Origin: an uncultured Solirubrobacterales bacterium | GTDB lineage: Bacteria > Actinomycetota > Thermoleophilia > Solirubrobacterales > 70-9 | Reading direction: 5' to 3' | Assembly: GCA_937910825.1 (NCBI GenBank) | Contig: CALEMO010000292.1 | Span: forward strand, 1 to 9,046 | Length of the DNA: 9,046 bases | Shown here: piece after piece, positions 1-6,383 of the stretch | Numbering within the stretch: the stretch's first letter is position 1 | Layout: every line of letters starts with the position of its first letter | Position numbers and translations under genes: made by a program | Notes under the pieces: generated by a model | Told to the model about the DNA's origin: nothing | Database searches by the model: none | What the model saw: only the letters and a program-made list of their open reading frames with translations

Positions 1-2
1 GC

Positions 3-1502
3 CCTGTAGCAGCCGTCTTGACGCCAGCCCCGGTCGAAGACACCGAGCTGAATCCAGCCACCACCCCGCCGGTCGTAATGCTGTTGATCGACGAGATGCC
101 GATCGCCATGATCGAAAAACGTCCCGGCGTAATCGACGCCGGACGCTTCCCGAATCTTGCCCGGCTCTCACGCCAGAGCACCTGGTACCAGAACGCAATC
201 AGTCCATCTGACAGTACGGTAATCGCGGCACCGACCCTGCTGGCCGGCAAAGTGCCCATGAATAGCGACACCCCACCAGGATCGCCTGACTACCCCGACA
301 ACTTTTTTACGGTTCTCGACCGATCCGGCTATGACGTCTACGGGAACGAATGGATAACTGACCTCTGCCCCCACGACGTCTGTCCGCGCACCAGAGGCCT
401 TGGCTCGCGCCTCACCCGCCTGCTGACCAACGGTTGGGAGTTCGGTCGACCAATCCCGCTGCCAAATGGGAGGGACCTTCGGGAAGCCGCACTCTTCCGG
501 GACCGACACGACCCCCTGCCGGGCCAGGCGGAGCGGGTGGATGATTTTGTTGAGGCGATCGAGGTCGGGGAGAATTCCGCTCTGCTTCTTCACGTGATGC
601 TGCCTCATGTGCCTTGGGTGTACTTGCCGGACGGTCGTATAATGAACGGCAACTCCGCGACCGCTGAACTTCTTGGCGAAGAGAACGACGTCAAGGGCCA
701 GCTCCAAAGGATGATGCTTCAGGCGGAATTCCTCGACTCTCAGATCGGCCGGGTGATCCGGACAATGAAACAGGCGGGGATCTGGGAGCAAAGCCTTTTC
801 ATCGCGGTGGCAGATCACGGCGCCACGATGCAGGCCGGCCTGCCCCGGCGTCAGGCCACCCCGGAAAACGTTGGCTGGGTGCTGCCAGTGCCGCTCTTCA
901 TTAAATACCCCGGCCAGCCACGAGGAAAGACGGCCAAGCGGCCCGTTTCCAGCAGCAACCTGATGCCGACTTTCTACGAGGTGCTCGGCCTTCAGCCAGA
1001 CGATGAATCCCTTGATCCAGCCACCAGGTCGCTCAACTCGGACCAGCCGCCGCTAACTGAAGTAGACGTGATTACGACTCTAGGCGAGCCTTTCAGCGTT
1101 CCCACTGCCGAGGTCGCACGCCAATTCCGGCGGGCCGTAACCCACGTGAATTCGCTCTTTCCTGCCACCTCAATCTACGTCGGGGGTGGCAAGGGCAACC
1201 TGCTCGGCGAACCCGTGGCTGGCCAGAAATCGCTGAAGAGGCTGGAGTTCACTTCAGACGAACCCGATCTCTACGACGACGTTGACCTGGCAGCACCAAC
1301 GCTCCCCGTCTTCATCACCGGCGTCGTAAGCAGATCTGGTCTGACCACGGAGAGCTCCTTGGTGATCGCGGTCAACGACCAGGCCGCCGGAACGACGAAG
1401 CCGTGGGAGTCTGGTGGCACTTTCCGGATAACCGCAATCGCCGATCCGAACGCCTTCAGGAACGGTCTGAACGAGGTCGAAATCTACCGCGTCAGCCGCT
1501 GA
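3..1502 (+). CDS. Membrane sulfatase-like (alkaline phosphatase superfamily) protein, 5'-truncated
   Basis: The frame is open to the left window edge, so the real start and probably an N-terminal membrane domain lie upstream. The TTG at 18 is only the first possible start inside the window. Numbering from that TTG, the metal-ligand Asp is D25 (LIDEMP), the nucleophile-position residue is T67 (DSTVIAAPTLLAG), a His ligand candidate is H197 (LPHVPW), and D266-H267-G268 is the second metal motif. A conserved patch follows (VPLFIKYPGQ), then a small C-terminal domain ending NEVEIYRVSR. It aligns along its length with the protein at 2744-4795, so the two are paralogues. Thr at the Cys/Ser formylglycine position argues against a true sulfatase. 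Phosphatase, phosphodiesterase or phospho-transferase chemistry on an extracytoplasmic substrate is the inference. C117 and C122 (LCPHDVC) could form a disulfide. Substrate unknown. Confidence 0.85.
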   Translation, partial: PVAAVLTPAPVEDTELNPATTPPVVMLLIDEMPIAMIEKRPGVIDAGRFPNLARLSRQSTWYQNAISPSDSTVIAAPTLLAGKVPMNSDTPPGSPDYPDNFFTVLDRSGYDVYGNEWITDLCPHDVCPRTRGLGSRLTRLLTNGWEFGRPIPLPNGRDLREAALFRDRHDPLPGQAERVDDFVEAIEVGENSALLLHVMLPHVPWVYLPDGRIMNGNSATAELLGEENDVKGQLQRMMLQAEFLDSQIGRVIRTMKQAGIWEQSLFIAVADHGATMQAGLPRRQATPENVGWVLPVPLFIKYPGQPRGKTAKRPVSSSNLMPTFYEVLGLQPDDESLDPATRSLNSDQPPLTEVDVITTLGEPFSVPTAEVARQFRRAVTHVNSLFPATSIYVGGGKGNLLGEPVAGQKSLKRLEFTSDEPDLYDDVDLAAPTLPVFITGVVSRSGLTTESSLVIAVNDQAAGTTKPWESGGTFRITAIADPNAFRNGLNEVEIYRVSR

Positions 1503-1548
1503 AGCAAGGGCGGGTTTTCGGGTGGTAGCACCAGCGACGATCCTGCTT

Positions 1549-1580
1549 CGAGCAGGGCGCCCGCACGGAATCCCGGCTCG
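1549..1580 (+). terminator. Possible terminator hairpin after the first sulfatase-like gene
   Basis: CGAGC (1549-1553) pairs with GCTCG (1576-1580). After an A-G mismatch, GGG (1555-1557) pairs with CCC (1572-1574), leaving a 14-nt loop. One more T-A pair and a G-T wobble extend the base. It sits 46 bp after the stop codon at 1502 and before the promoter of the next gene, which suits a terminator. There is no T-tract, so it is not a canonical intrinsic terminator. Confidence 0.3.
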
Positions 1581-1615
1581 GACCATCCACAGGATCGGCA
1601 CAACTGGGTGGGTGG

Positions 1616-1645
1616 TTGACCAGGTCAAGAATCCGCCTATATGAT
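1616..1645 (+). promoter_or_regulatory. Sigma70-type promoter for the aminotransferase, with palindrome on the -35
   Basis: A -35 box TTGACC (1616-1621) and a -10 box TATGAT (1640-1645) are separated by 18 bp, predicting a transcript start near 1652 and a leader of about 35 nt. The -35 is the left arm of a perfect 13-bp palindrome, TTGACCAGGTCAA (1616-1628), which could be an operator that blocks polymerase when bound. This is the clearest promoter in the window and would drive the aminotransferase and, through overlap, the second sulfatase-like gene. Confidence 0.6.
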
Positions 1646-1686
1646 CGGCCTTCGCCCTTTAACCGCTACGACGAAGGTTATTCCCA

Positions 1687-2760
1687 ATGCCAGACACGAT
1701 CAGTTTCGCCCGCGGTGCCCCAAGTCCTGACCTGATTCCGCTTGAGGCGGTCCGTGCAGCTACAACCAAGGCACTCGAGGATGACTGGCAGAAGGCGCTC
1801 TCCTACGGGGTTGGCATCGGCCATCCCGGGCTTTGTGCCTGGATCGCCGAGCGGCACGGTCTGGCCGATGCCGGCCAGGTGATGGTGACCAACGGTTCGC
1901 TCGAAGCCGGCGCGATTCTTTTCCGGCATCTGCTGAAACCAGGTGATCGGGTAATCGTCGAGCAACCCTCCTATGACCGCACCCTGCTGCTGCTGGAGCA
2001 GCTCGGGGTCGAGTTCGTACCGATCCCACTTGAAGAAGACGGGATCGACGTCGAAGCGGTTGAAACGGCGCTCGAGGCCGGGCCGGTGAAGCTGGTCCAC
2101 CTGATCCCGAACTTTCATAACCCCGCCGGCTGCACACTCTCGGAAGCCAAGCGGAGGCGTCTGGTTGACCTGGCCGCCGAACACGAATTCACGATCTTCG
2201 AAGACGACCCCTACCGCGAGCTTCCGTTCGGCGAAGACCCGCCGCCGACCATGCTTTCAATGGATGAAGCCGACCGGGTGATTCACGCCTCCTCCTTCTC
2301 GAAGACAGTCAGCCCCGGTGTGCGCGTGGGCTACCTGGCCGGGCCCGTGGGTCCGATCGCCGAACTCGCGAAGATCGCCAGCGAGAACTACATCTCTCCG
2401 AACATGCTCTCCGGCTCAGTGGTCCTCGAGCTGTGCCGGTCGGGAGCGCTCGACCGCAACATCGCCGAAGTGAAGGTGGCTCTGAAAGAACGCCGCGATG
2501 CCCTGATCGAAGCCCTGCAGAAGCACCTGCCTTCGGCTGAATTCGTCGTCCCGGGAGGCGGGTACTTCCTCTGGGCCGACCTCGGCGAGGGCCACGACAC
2601 GGTTGACCTCGCAGCAAAGGCGAAACAGGCTGGAGCACCATTCATTCCCGGGACCGACTTCATGCTCGAAGGTGGCGAAAACAGCCTGCGGTTCTCTTTC
2701 GCTTCGGTGCCGCCCGGGCTGATAGACGAAGGGATCAGCCGAATTGCTTCAGCTGCCTGA
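1687..2760 (+). CDS. PLP-dependent aminotransferase, fold type I (LysN/MocR-domain-like)
   Basis: This 357-residue protein is a cytosolic class I/II aminotransferase that would move an amino group between an amino acid and a 2-oxoacid. Landmarks are NFHNPAG with N145, EDDPYREL with D174 (pyridine-nitrogen Asp) and Y176, SSFSKTVSPG with K206 as the Schiff-base lysine, and R335 (LRFSF) as the probable substrate-carboxylate Arg. The sequence pattern is that of the LysN/2-aminoadipate aminotransferase group and of the catalytic half of MocR regulators. There is no N-terminal winged helix, so it is an enzyme, not a MocR regulator. It is somewhat shorter than the roughly 390-400 residues usual for LysN-like enzymes. 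The ATG at 1687 has GAAGG (1673-1677) 9 bp upstream. Its 3' end overlaps the next gene by 17 bp. Substrate specificity cannot be read from the sequence. Confidence 0.93.
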   Translation: MPDTISFARGAPSPDLIPLEAVRAATTKALEDDWQKALSYGVGIGHPGLCAWIAERHGLADAGQVMVTNGSLEAGAILFRHLLKPGDRVIVEQPSYDRTLLLLEQLGVEFVPIPLEEDGIDVEAVETALEAGPVKLVHLIPNFHNPAGCTLSEAKRRRLVDLAAEHEFTIFEDDPYRELPFGEDPPPTMLSMDEADRVIHASSFSKTVSPGVRVGYLAGPVGPIAELAKIASENYISPNMLSGSVVLELCRSGALDRNIAEVKVALKERRDALIEALQKHLPSAEFVVPGGGYFLWADLGEGHDTVDLAAKAKQAGAPFIPGTDFMLEGGENSLRFSFASVPPGLIDEGISRIASAA

Positions 2761-4795
2761 AGACTTCTGGAACCGCCGACTACCTGACCTGCGTGAGTCA
2801 CTGAGAGCCTGGTTCGAACTGACCGGTGCCTGGTCACTCGCAATCGCCTGGCCCGTATACCAGCGGCTCGAATCCGGAACTGAAGCGCTCACTTTCTATT
2901 CGATCCGGGGGATCGACCTCGCGATATTCATCGCCGTGGTCTCACTCGCGGTGCCGACGGTCCTGCTGCTGCTCGAGACCCTGCTCGCCCGCGCCGCTTC
3001 TTTCACTGCGTCAAGGTTCCTGCATGCCGGTCTGATCGGAATACTGCTCGGCCTGGTCGTATGGCAGGCTTTGCAGGGTCGGCCGGCTCTGGCTGCCCTG
3101 GCGCTGCTCGCAGTCTTCGCAGTGATCACTGTTTACTATCTGCGACTCGCGTTCGTCCGCACATTTGCCCTGCTGCTGGCGATCGCCACCCCGATCACCA
3201 TCCTGCTCTTCGCTTTGTCTTATCCAGTCAGGTTCGAGGTCTTGCCCGGAGAGAAGTCCCAGGCGGCCCAGAAGACCGACTCCGTGACGCCGGTTGTGAT
3301 GGTGGTCATGGACGAGCTCCCGCTGGCGCTGTTGCTGAACGAAAAAGGGGAAATCGACCGGAAGTTGTTGCCGAACCTTGCCCGCATCGCCGACGAGACC
3401 ATCTGGTACCCGCGCGCCGCCGCGGCAGGTGACGAAACCCTGACTGCTCTGCCGTCGATCATGACCGGCGAAGATCCGGACTCCAGTGAGCAGAGGGATC
3501 CTCCCGGACTACCGAGCTATCCCGACAATCTCTGCACGATCACCGAGCGAGCCGGCTTCAACATCAACGCCGAAGAGGTGGTGACCGATTTCTGTTCACG
3601 CAAAGGGAACCTTCCCCTGAGGATCTCCGAGATGATCCGGCTCGGCGTCTTCCCCAAGGCCGCGCCATTCGAGTCTGCGGAAACCGAGGTTGACACCAGC
3701 TCCGATGGTGAAGAACTGAGTCCGGGGAGGTTGATCGAGGATGCCGCCCTCGGCCTGGCAAACCTCCATCCAGCTCCGCCCCCGGTCTGGGGGTCAGACC
3801 GAACCGAGCACATGCGGGAGTTCACCGCCAGCGTGGATCTGGATCCGAAGAGCTTCAACTTCCTGCACATCATCCTGCCCCACGCTCCTTTCCAGTTCAC
3901 CGAGGACGGATATGGCTACGCGAGCTTCCTGCTGGACGACCGCGCCACCGGGAACGCCCTGGAGTTGCCCGAGAACGATGGCGAGACGAAGAAGAGCATG
4001 CAGCAGGCGCTGGCCCAGACCATTTACACGCTCAGCCTGGTCGAAGCGATCATCCAGAAGATGAGACAGGCCGGTGCCTGGGACGAGAGCCTGTTCGTGC
4101 TGACCGCCGACCACGGGGCCTCATTCAAGCTGGGGCACAGGCGCCGGACACTGGATACCGACAACGCCGGCTGGCTGATCCCCGTGCCGCTGTTCATCAA
4201 ATACCCAGGTCAGAGCAAAGGCAGCATCGACCGCCGAATCGTGGCAAGCAACGACATCGCCCCGACGGTCTTCGACGCACTGGGCCTCGAGCCGGGGCCC
4301 AATGCAACCGGCTCCAGTCTGCTCGGTAAACCCTCTGCCGAGCAACCGAGCGAGCTCAGCCTCACTTCACAGGAGACTGGCGAGCTAACGATCTCTACCG
4401 AGGAGATTTCACGACAGGAGAAAGAGGCGCTGCAGCTTCGAAACGAAGCCTTCGGCTCCGGCTCCCTCTACGCGATCGGCGGTGAAGAACAGCTTCTGGG
4501 CGGGCAGGCAGGTCGCTCGGACCTGGAGCCGCTCGATGCAACCCTTCAGACCGGCGGCCCGGTGATCGAGGCTGACCCTGACGGCTTCTTCATTCCGGCG
4601 TACGTCCAGGCTCTGCTGCCAGAGATAGATTCAGATCCGGGCGTAATCGCCGTCGCGGTCAACGGGAAGTTCGCAGCGACAACCCGCGCCTGGCAGCGCG
4701 ATGGCGTCTGGATGACCGGGACGAACCTGCCGATCGACGCCTTCCGCAAGGGGTCGAACCGGATCGAATTGTTCAGCGCTCCGGGACCTGGCTGA
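2744..4795 (+). CDS. Membrane-anchored sulfatase-like (alkaline phosphatase superfamily) protein
   Basis: The 683-residue protein has an N-terminal membrane domain with four hydrophobic segments at about 57-77, 93-110, 114-133 and 138-158, then a catalytic domain that probably faces outward. Catalytic landmarks are D190 (VVMDELP), T232 (DETLTALPSIMTG) at the nucleophile position, H380 (LPHAPF), D456-H457-G458, and VPLFIKYPGQ near 480. A C-terminal domain (about 625-680) ends NRIELFSAPG. Counting back from the TG that closes the nucleophile motif places T232 where sulfatases have the formylglycine Cys/Ser, so phosphatase or phospho-transfer chemistry is more likely. The start is TTG at 2744, with GAAGGGA (2728-2734) 9 bp upstream. 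A stop at 2723 excludes earlier starts and no ATG or GTG follows nearby. It is translationally coupled to the aminotransferase. Its paralogue ends at 1502. Natural substrate unknown; cell-envelope lipid or polymer is a guess. Confidence 0.88.
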   Translation: MLQLPEDFWNRRLPDLRESLRAWFELTGAWSLAIAWPVYQRLESGTEALTFYSIRGIDLAIFIAVVSLAVPTVLLLLETLLARAASFTASRFLHAGLIGILLGLVVWQALQGRPALAALALLAVFAVITVYYLRLAFVRTFALLLAIATPITILLFALSYPVRFEVLPGEKSQAAQKTDSVTPVVMVVMDELPLALLLNEKGEIDRKLLPNLARIADETIWYPRAAAAGDETLTALPSIMTGEDPDSSEQRDPPGLPSYPDNLCTITERAGFNINAEEVVTDFCSRKGNLPLRISEMIRLGVFPKAAPFESAETEVDTSSDGEELSPGRLIEDAALGLANLHPAPPPVWGSDRTEHMREFTASVDLDPKSFNFLHIILPHAPFQFTEDGYGYASFLLDDRATGNALELPENDGETKKSMQQALAQTIYTLSLVEAIIQKMRQAGAWDESLFVLTADHGASFKLGHRRRTLDTDNAGWLIPVPLFIKYPGQSKGSIDRRIVASNDIAPTVFDALGLEPGPNATGSSLLGKPSAEQPSELSLTSQETGELTISTEEISRQEKEALQLRNEAFGSGSLYAIGGEEQLLGGQAGRSDLEPLDATLQTGGPVIEADPDGFFIPAYVQALLPEIDSDPGVIAVAVNGKFAATTRAWQRDGVWMTGTNLPIDAFRKGSNRIELFSAPGPG

Positions 4796-4812
4796 CTCGA
4801 CTGCAGGAAGTG

Positions 4813-4835
4813 GGCCCGGTCTGTTCCTACCGGCC
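4813..4835. terminator. GC-rich hairpin between convergent genes, possible bidirectional terminator
   Basis: CCGGT (4816-4820) pairs with ACCGG (4829-4833) around an 8-nt loop. GG (4813-4814) pairs with CC (4834-4835) past one bulged C. It lies in the 31-bp space between two convergent genes and covers the stop codon of the minus-strand gene. There is no T-tract on either side, so the call is weak. Confidence 0.28.
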
Positions 4836-5537
4836 GTAGCGGTCGGGGGAAATGACAAGCTGGTCGGGCAGGGCGGCCCTTGGGGGTGGCGCCGGATCTG
4901 CCTTGACGGTCACCGTCTCGGCGACGGTCCTGGTGACTTCATGATCGCCGTCGTCGGCGGTGACCACTATCGCATCGCTCTCGCTCGACGACACGGTCCC
5001 CTTGAGGCCGGGCTCGAGCCCGATGTCCATGAGGTAGTGGAGCAGGCTCTCGGCTTCATTCTCGAAACGCAGGATCGTGACTTCAGCTCCCACGTCGACG
5101 TCGGCCAGAGGAGCGCCAGGTTCACGAATTCCATCGATCGGATGTCCGTGCGGGCAAGTGTTTGCGTCGCCGATCGCGGCGCGCATGCGCTCTTCCAGCA
5201 CCGGGGACATCGCGTGCTCCATGCGCTCGGCCTCTTCGTGGACTTCGTCCCATGGAATTTTCAGGACGTCCGTCAGGAAGCGCTCGATCATCCGGTGGCG
5301 CCGGGTTATCTGCTCGGCCTCGACCCGGCCTTCATCGGTCAGGTGGAGGATCTTGTCGGCGCTCCGGGTCACGTAGCCGTCACGTTCGAGACGTTTGATC
5401 ATCTCGTGAACCGTCGGTGGTGAAAGCTGCATCGCCCGCGCGATATTGGCACCGGTGATCGGCAGCCCGGCCTCCATCAGCCAGAAGATCGTCTGGAGGT
5501 ATTCCTCTTCAGCGACGGTTGCGTTTTCGTGTGACAA
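4827..5537 (-). CDS. DtxR/MntR-family metal-dependent transcriptional repressor with FeoA-like C-terminal domain
   Basis: A cytosolic DNA-binding repressor of 236 residues. It has an N-terminal winged helix-turn-helix (about 8-70, recognition helix near SPPTVHEMIKRLERDGYV), a metal-binding and dimerisation domain (about 71-140) and an SH3/FeoA-like domain (about 148-213), followed by a Pro/Ala-rich tail. Ligand positions by comparison with IdeR/DtxR are H81, E85 and H100 for the ancillary site, and E12, E104, E107 and H108 for the primary site. The DtxR Met10 and Cys102 positions are both Glu, which resembles Mn-sensing MntR more than Fe-sensing IdeR, although the three-domain layout is IdeR-like. 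The start is TTG at 5537 with GGAG (5544-5547) 6 bp upstream. It follows the HAD phosphatase gene by 39 bp on the same strand. No metal transporter is adjacent, so its targets are not evident. Confidence 0.92.
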   Translation of the reverse strand: MSHENATVAEEEYLQTIFWLMEAGLPITGANIARAMQLSPPTVHEMIKRLERDGYVTRSADKILHLTDEGRVEAEQITRRHRMIERFLTDVLKIPWDEVHEEAERMEHAMSPVLEERMRAAIGDANTCPHGHPIDGIREPGAPLADVDVGAEVTILRFENEAESLLHYLMDIGLEPGLKGTVSSSESDAIVVTADDGDHEVTRTVAETVTVKADPAPPPRAALPDQLVISPDRYGR

Positions 5538-5562
5538 AGGGGTCTCCGGTCCGGTTCGTGGC

Positions 5563-5576
5563 TATCCCCGGAGATA
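5563..5576 (-). promoter_or_regulatory. Imperfect palindrome upstream of the DtxR-family gene, candidate operator
   Basis: TATCCCCGGAGATA is symmetric at 6 of 7 base pairs. It lies in the 39-bp gap between the phosphatase stop and the regulator start, centred about 32 bp before the TTG. A TAGTAT sequence on the minus strand (5579-5574) partly overlaps it and could be a -10 box; no convincing -35 is visible. Position suits autoregulation, but the sequence does not clearly match a known DtxR box. Confidence 0.3.
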
Positions 5577-6383
5577 CTAGTTCACGAGCGAACTGATGAC
5601 GGCTTCGTAGAAGCCGTCCCCCGCCCGGCCTTCGGTGACCGAGATATTGTCGAAGCTGGCCATCGCCCGCCTGACTTCCGAGTCACGTTCCGGACCGTTG
5701 GCTACGACGAAGAATTGTCCGACCGAAGCCGCTACCTCGATGTCTTCGACCGAATCCCCTACCGCGATCGTCTCGTCCAGCGCGTAGCCCCTGGCGAGAG
5801 CGTGGGCGGCGACCGCTCCTGCCTTGGAGACCCCCCGCGGCACCAGGTGGTAGCAGTGAGTCACTTCAATGCCTGGCATGGGCCGACCGATCGCGCCGTT
5901 GTCGAGCAATCTCAGGTCGGAGTGGCCGGCTTCGCCCAGCAGGCGGTTTGCTTCTTCGGTCGACACTTCCCCGCGAAAGAGGTGGGACATGTCCCGATCC
6001 TTATGCCAGGGCTCGTGGAATTCGAGCTTGCAGGGAAACGCCTCAAAGAGCATCTCGGGCACGCCTCGCTCACTCATCTGTTCAACCACCGTCAAATCAG
6101 GGTGGAGTTCGAAGTCGCCGGTCATCATGGTCAGCTCCCGGTCGATGCTGAAAGCCGAGCCGGCCTCGAAGATGAACGAAGTCTGGCCAATTATCCGGGC
6201 GTCTTCATGAACCTGTACCTGCCGGCGACCAGACATGATCACCACTTCCACTTCGGCCCTCGAGCAGGCCTCGAGTGCCCTTGCCTGCATCATCGAGAAG
6301 TTGCCGTCGTGGTCAGTGAACAGTGAGGCCCCGTGGCCCAGCAGGGTGCCGTCCAGATCCGTGTAGACGCATCGCAGGCTCAA
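5577..6383 (-). CDS. gpgP: HAD-IIB phosphatase, probable glucosyl-/mannosyl-3-phosphoglycerate phosphatase
   Basis: A 268-residue cytosolic HAD-superfamily hydrolase with all four motifs: D9-L-D11-G-T (nucleophile and acid/base), S51 (VVIMSGR), K187 (VSKAGA) and G209-D210 with D214 (AVGDSVEDIE). The cap lies between motifs II and III, as in the type IIB class that includes mannosyl- and glucosyl-3-phosphoglycerate phosphatases. Linkage to gpgS supports removal of phosphate from glucosyl- or mannosyl-3-phosphoglycerate to give the free glycosylglycerate. Without that neighbour only 'HAD-IIB sugar phosphatase' would be justified. The start is TTG at 6383, sharing TTGA with the gpgS stop, so translation is coupled. 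Mycobacterial GpgP is an unrelated histidine phosphatase, so this is the non-mycobacterial type. Hydrolase class is certain; the substrate is inferred from context. Confidence 0.85.
   Translation of the reverse strand: MSLRCVYTDLDGTLLGHGASLFTDHDGNFSMMQARALEACSRAEVEVVIMSGRRQVQVHEDARIIGQTSFIFEAGSAFSIDRELTMMTGDFELHPDLTVVEQMSERGVPEMLFEAFPCKLEFHEPWHKDRDMSHLFRGEVSTEEANRLLGEAGHSDLRLLDNGAIGRPMPGIEVTHCYHLVPRGVSKAGAVAAHALARGYALDETIAVGDSVEDIEVAASVGQFFVVANGPERDSEVRRAMASFDNISVTEGRAGDGFYEAVISSLVN

Noticed and set aside
168..818. Long open frame on the minus strand under the first sulfatase-like gene
   Set aside because: It is antisense to conserved catalytic motifs and has no recognisable domain; typical of high-GC DNA.
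1501..1549. GAAGCAAGG ... CCTGCTTC inverted repeat after the first gene
   Set aside because: The stem needs a bulge and has a loop of about 32 nt, and it overlaps the better hairpin at 1549-1580; unlikely to be a terminator on its own.
1555..1562. GGGCGCCC palindrome
   Set aside because: Short, all G/C, and expected by chance in DNA of this composition.
4941..5423. Plus-strand open frames opposite the DtxR-like gene
   Set aside because: The minus-strand frame carries the helix-turn-helix and all metal ligands; the plus-strand frames are shadows.
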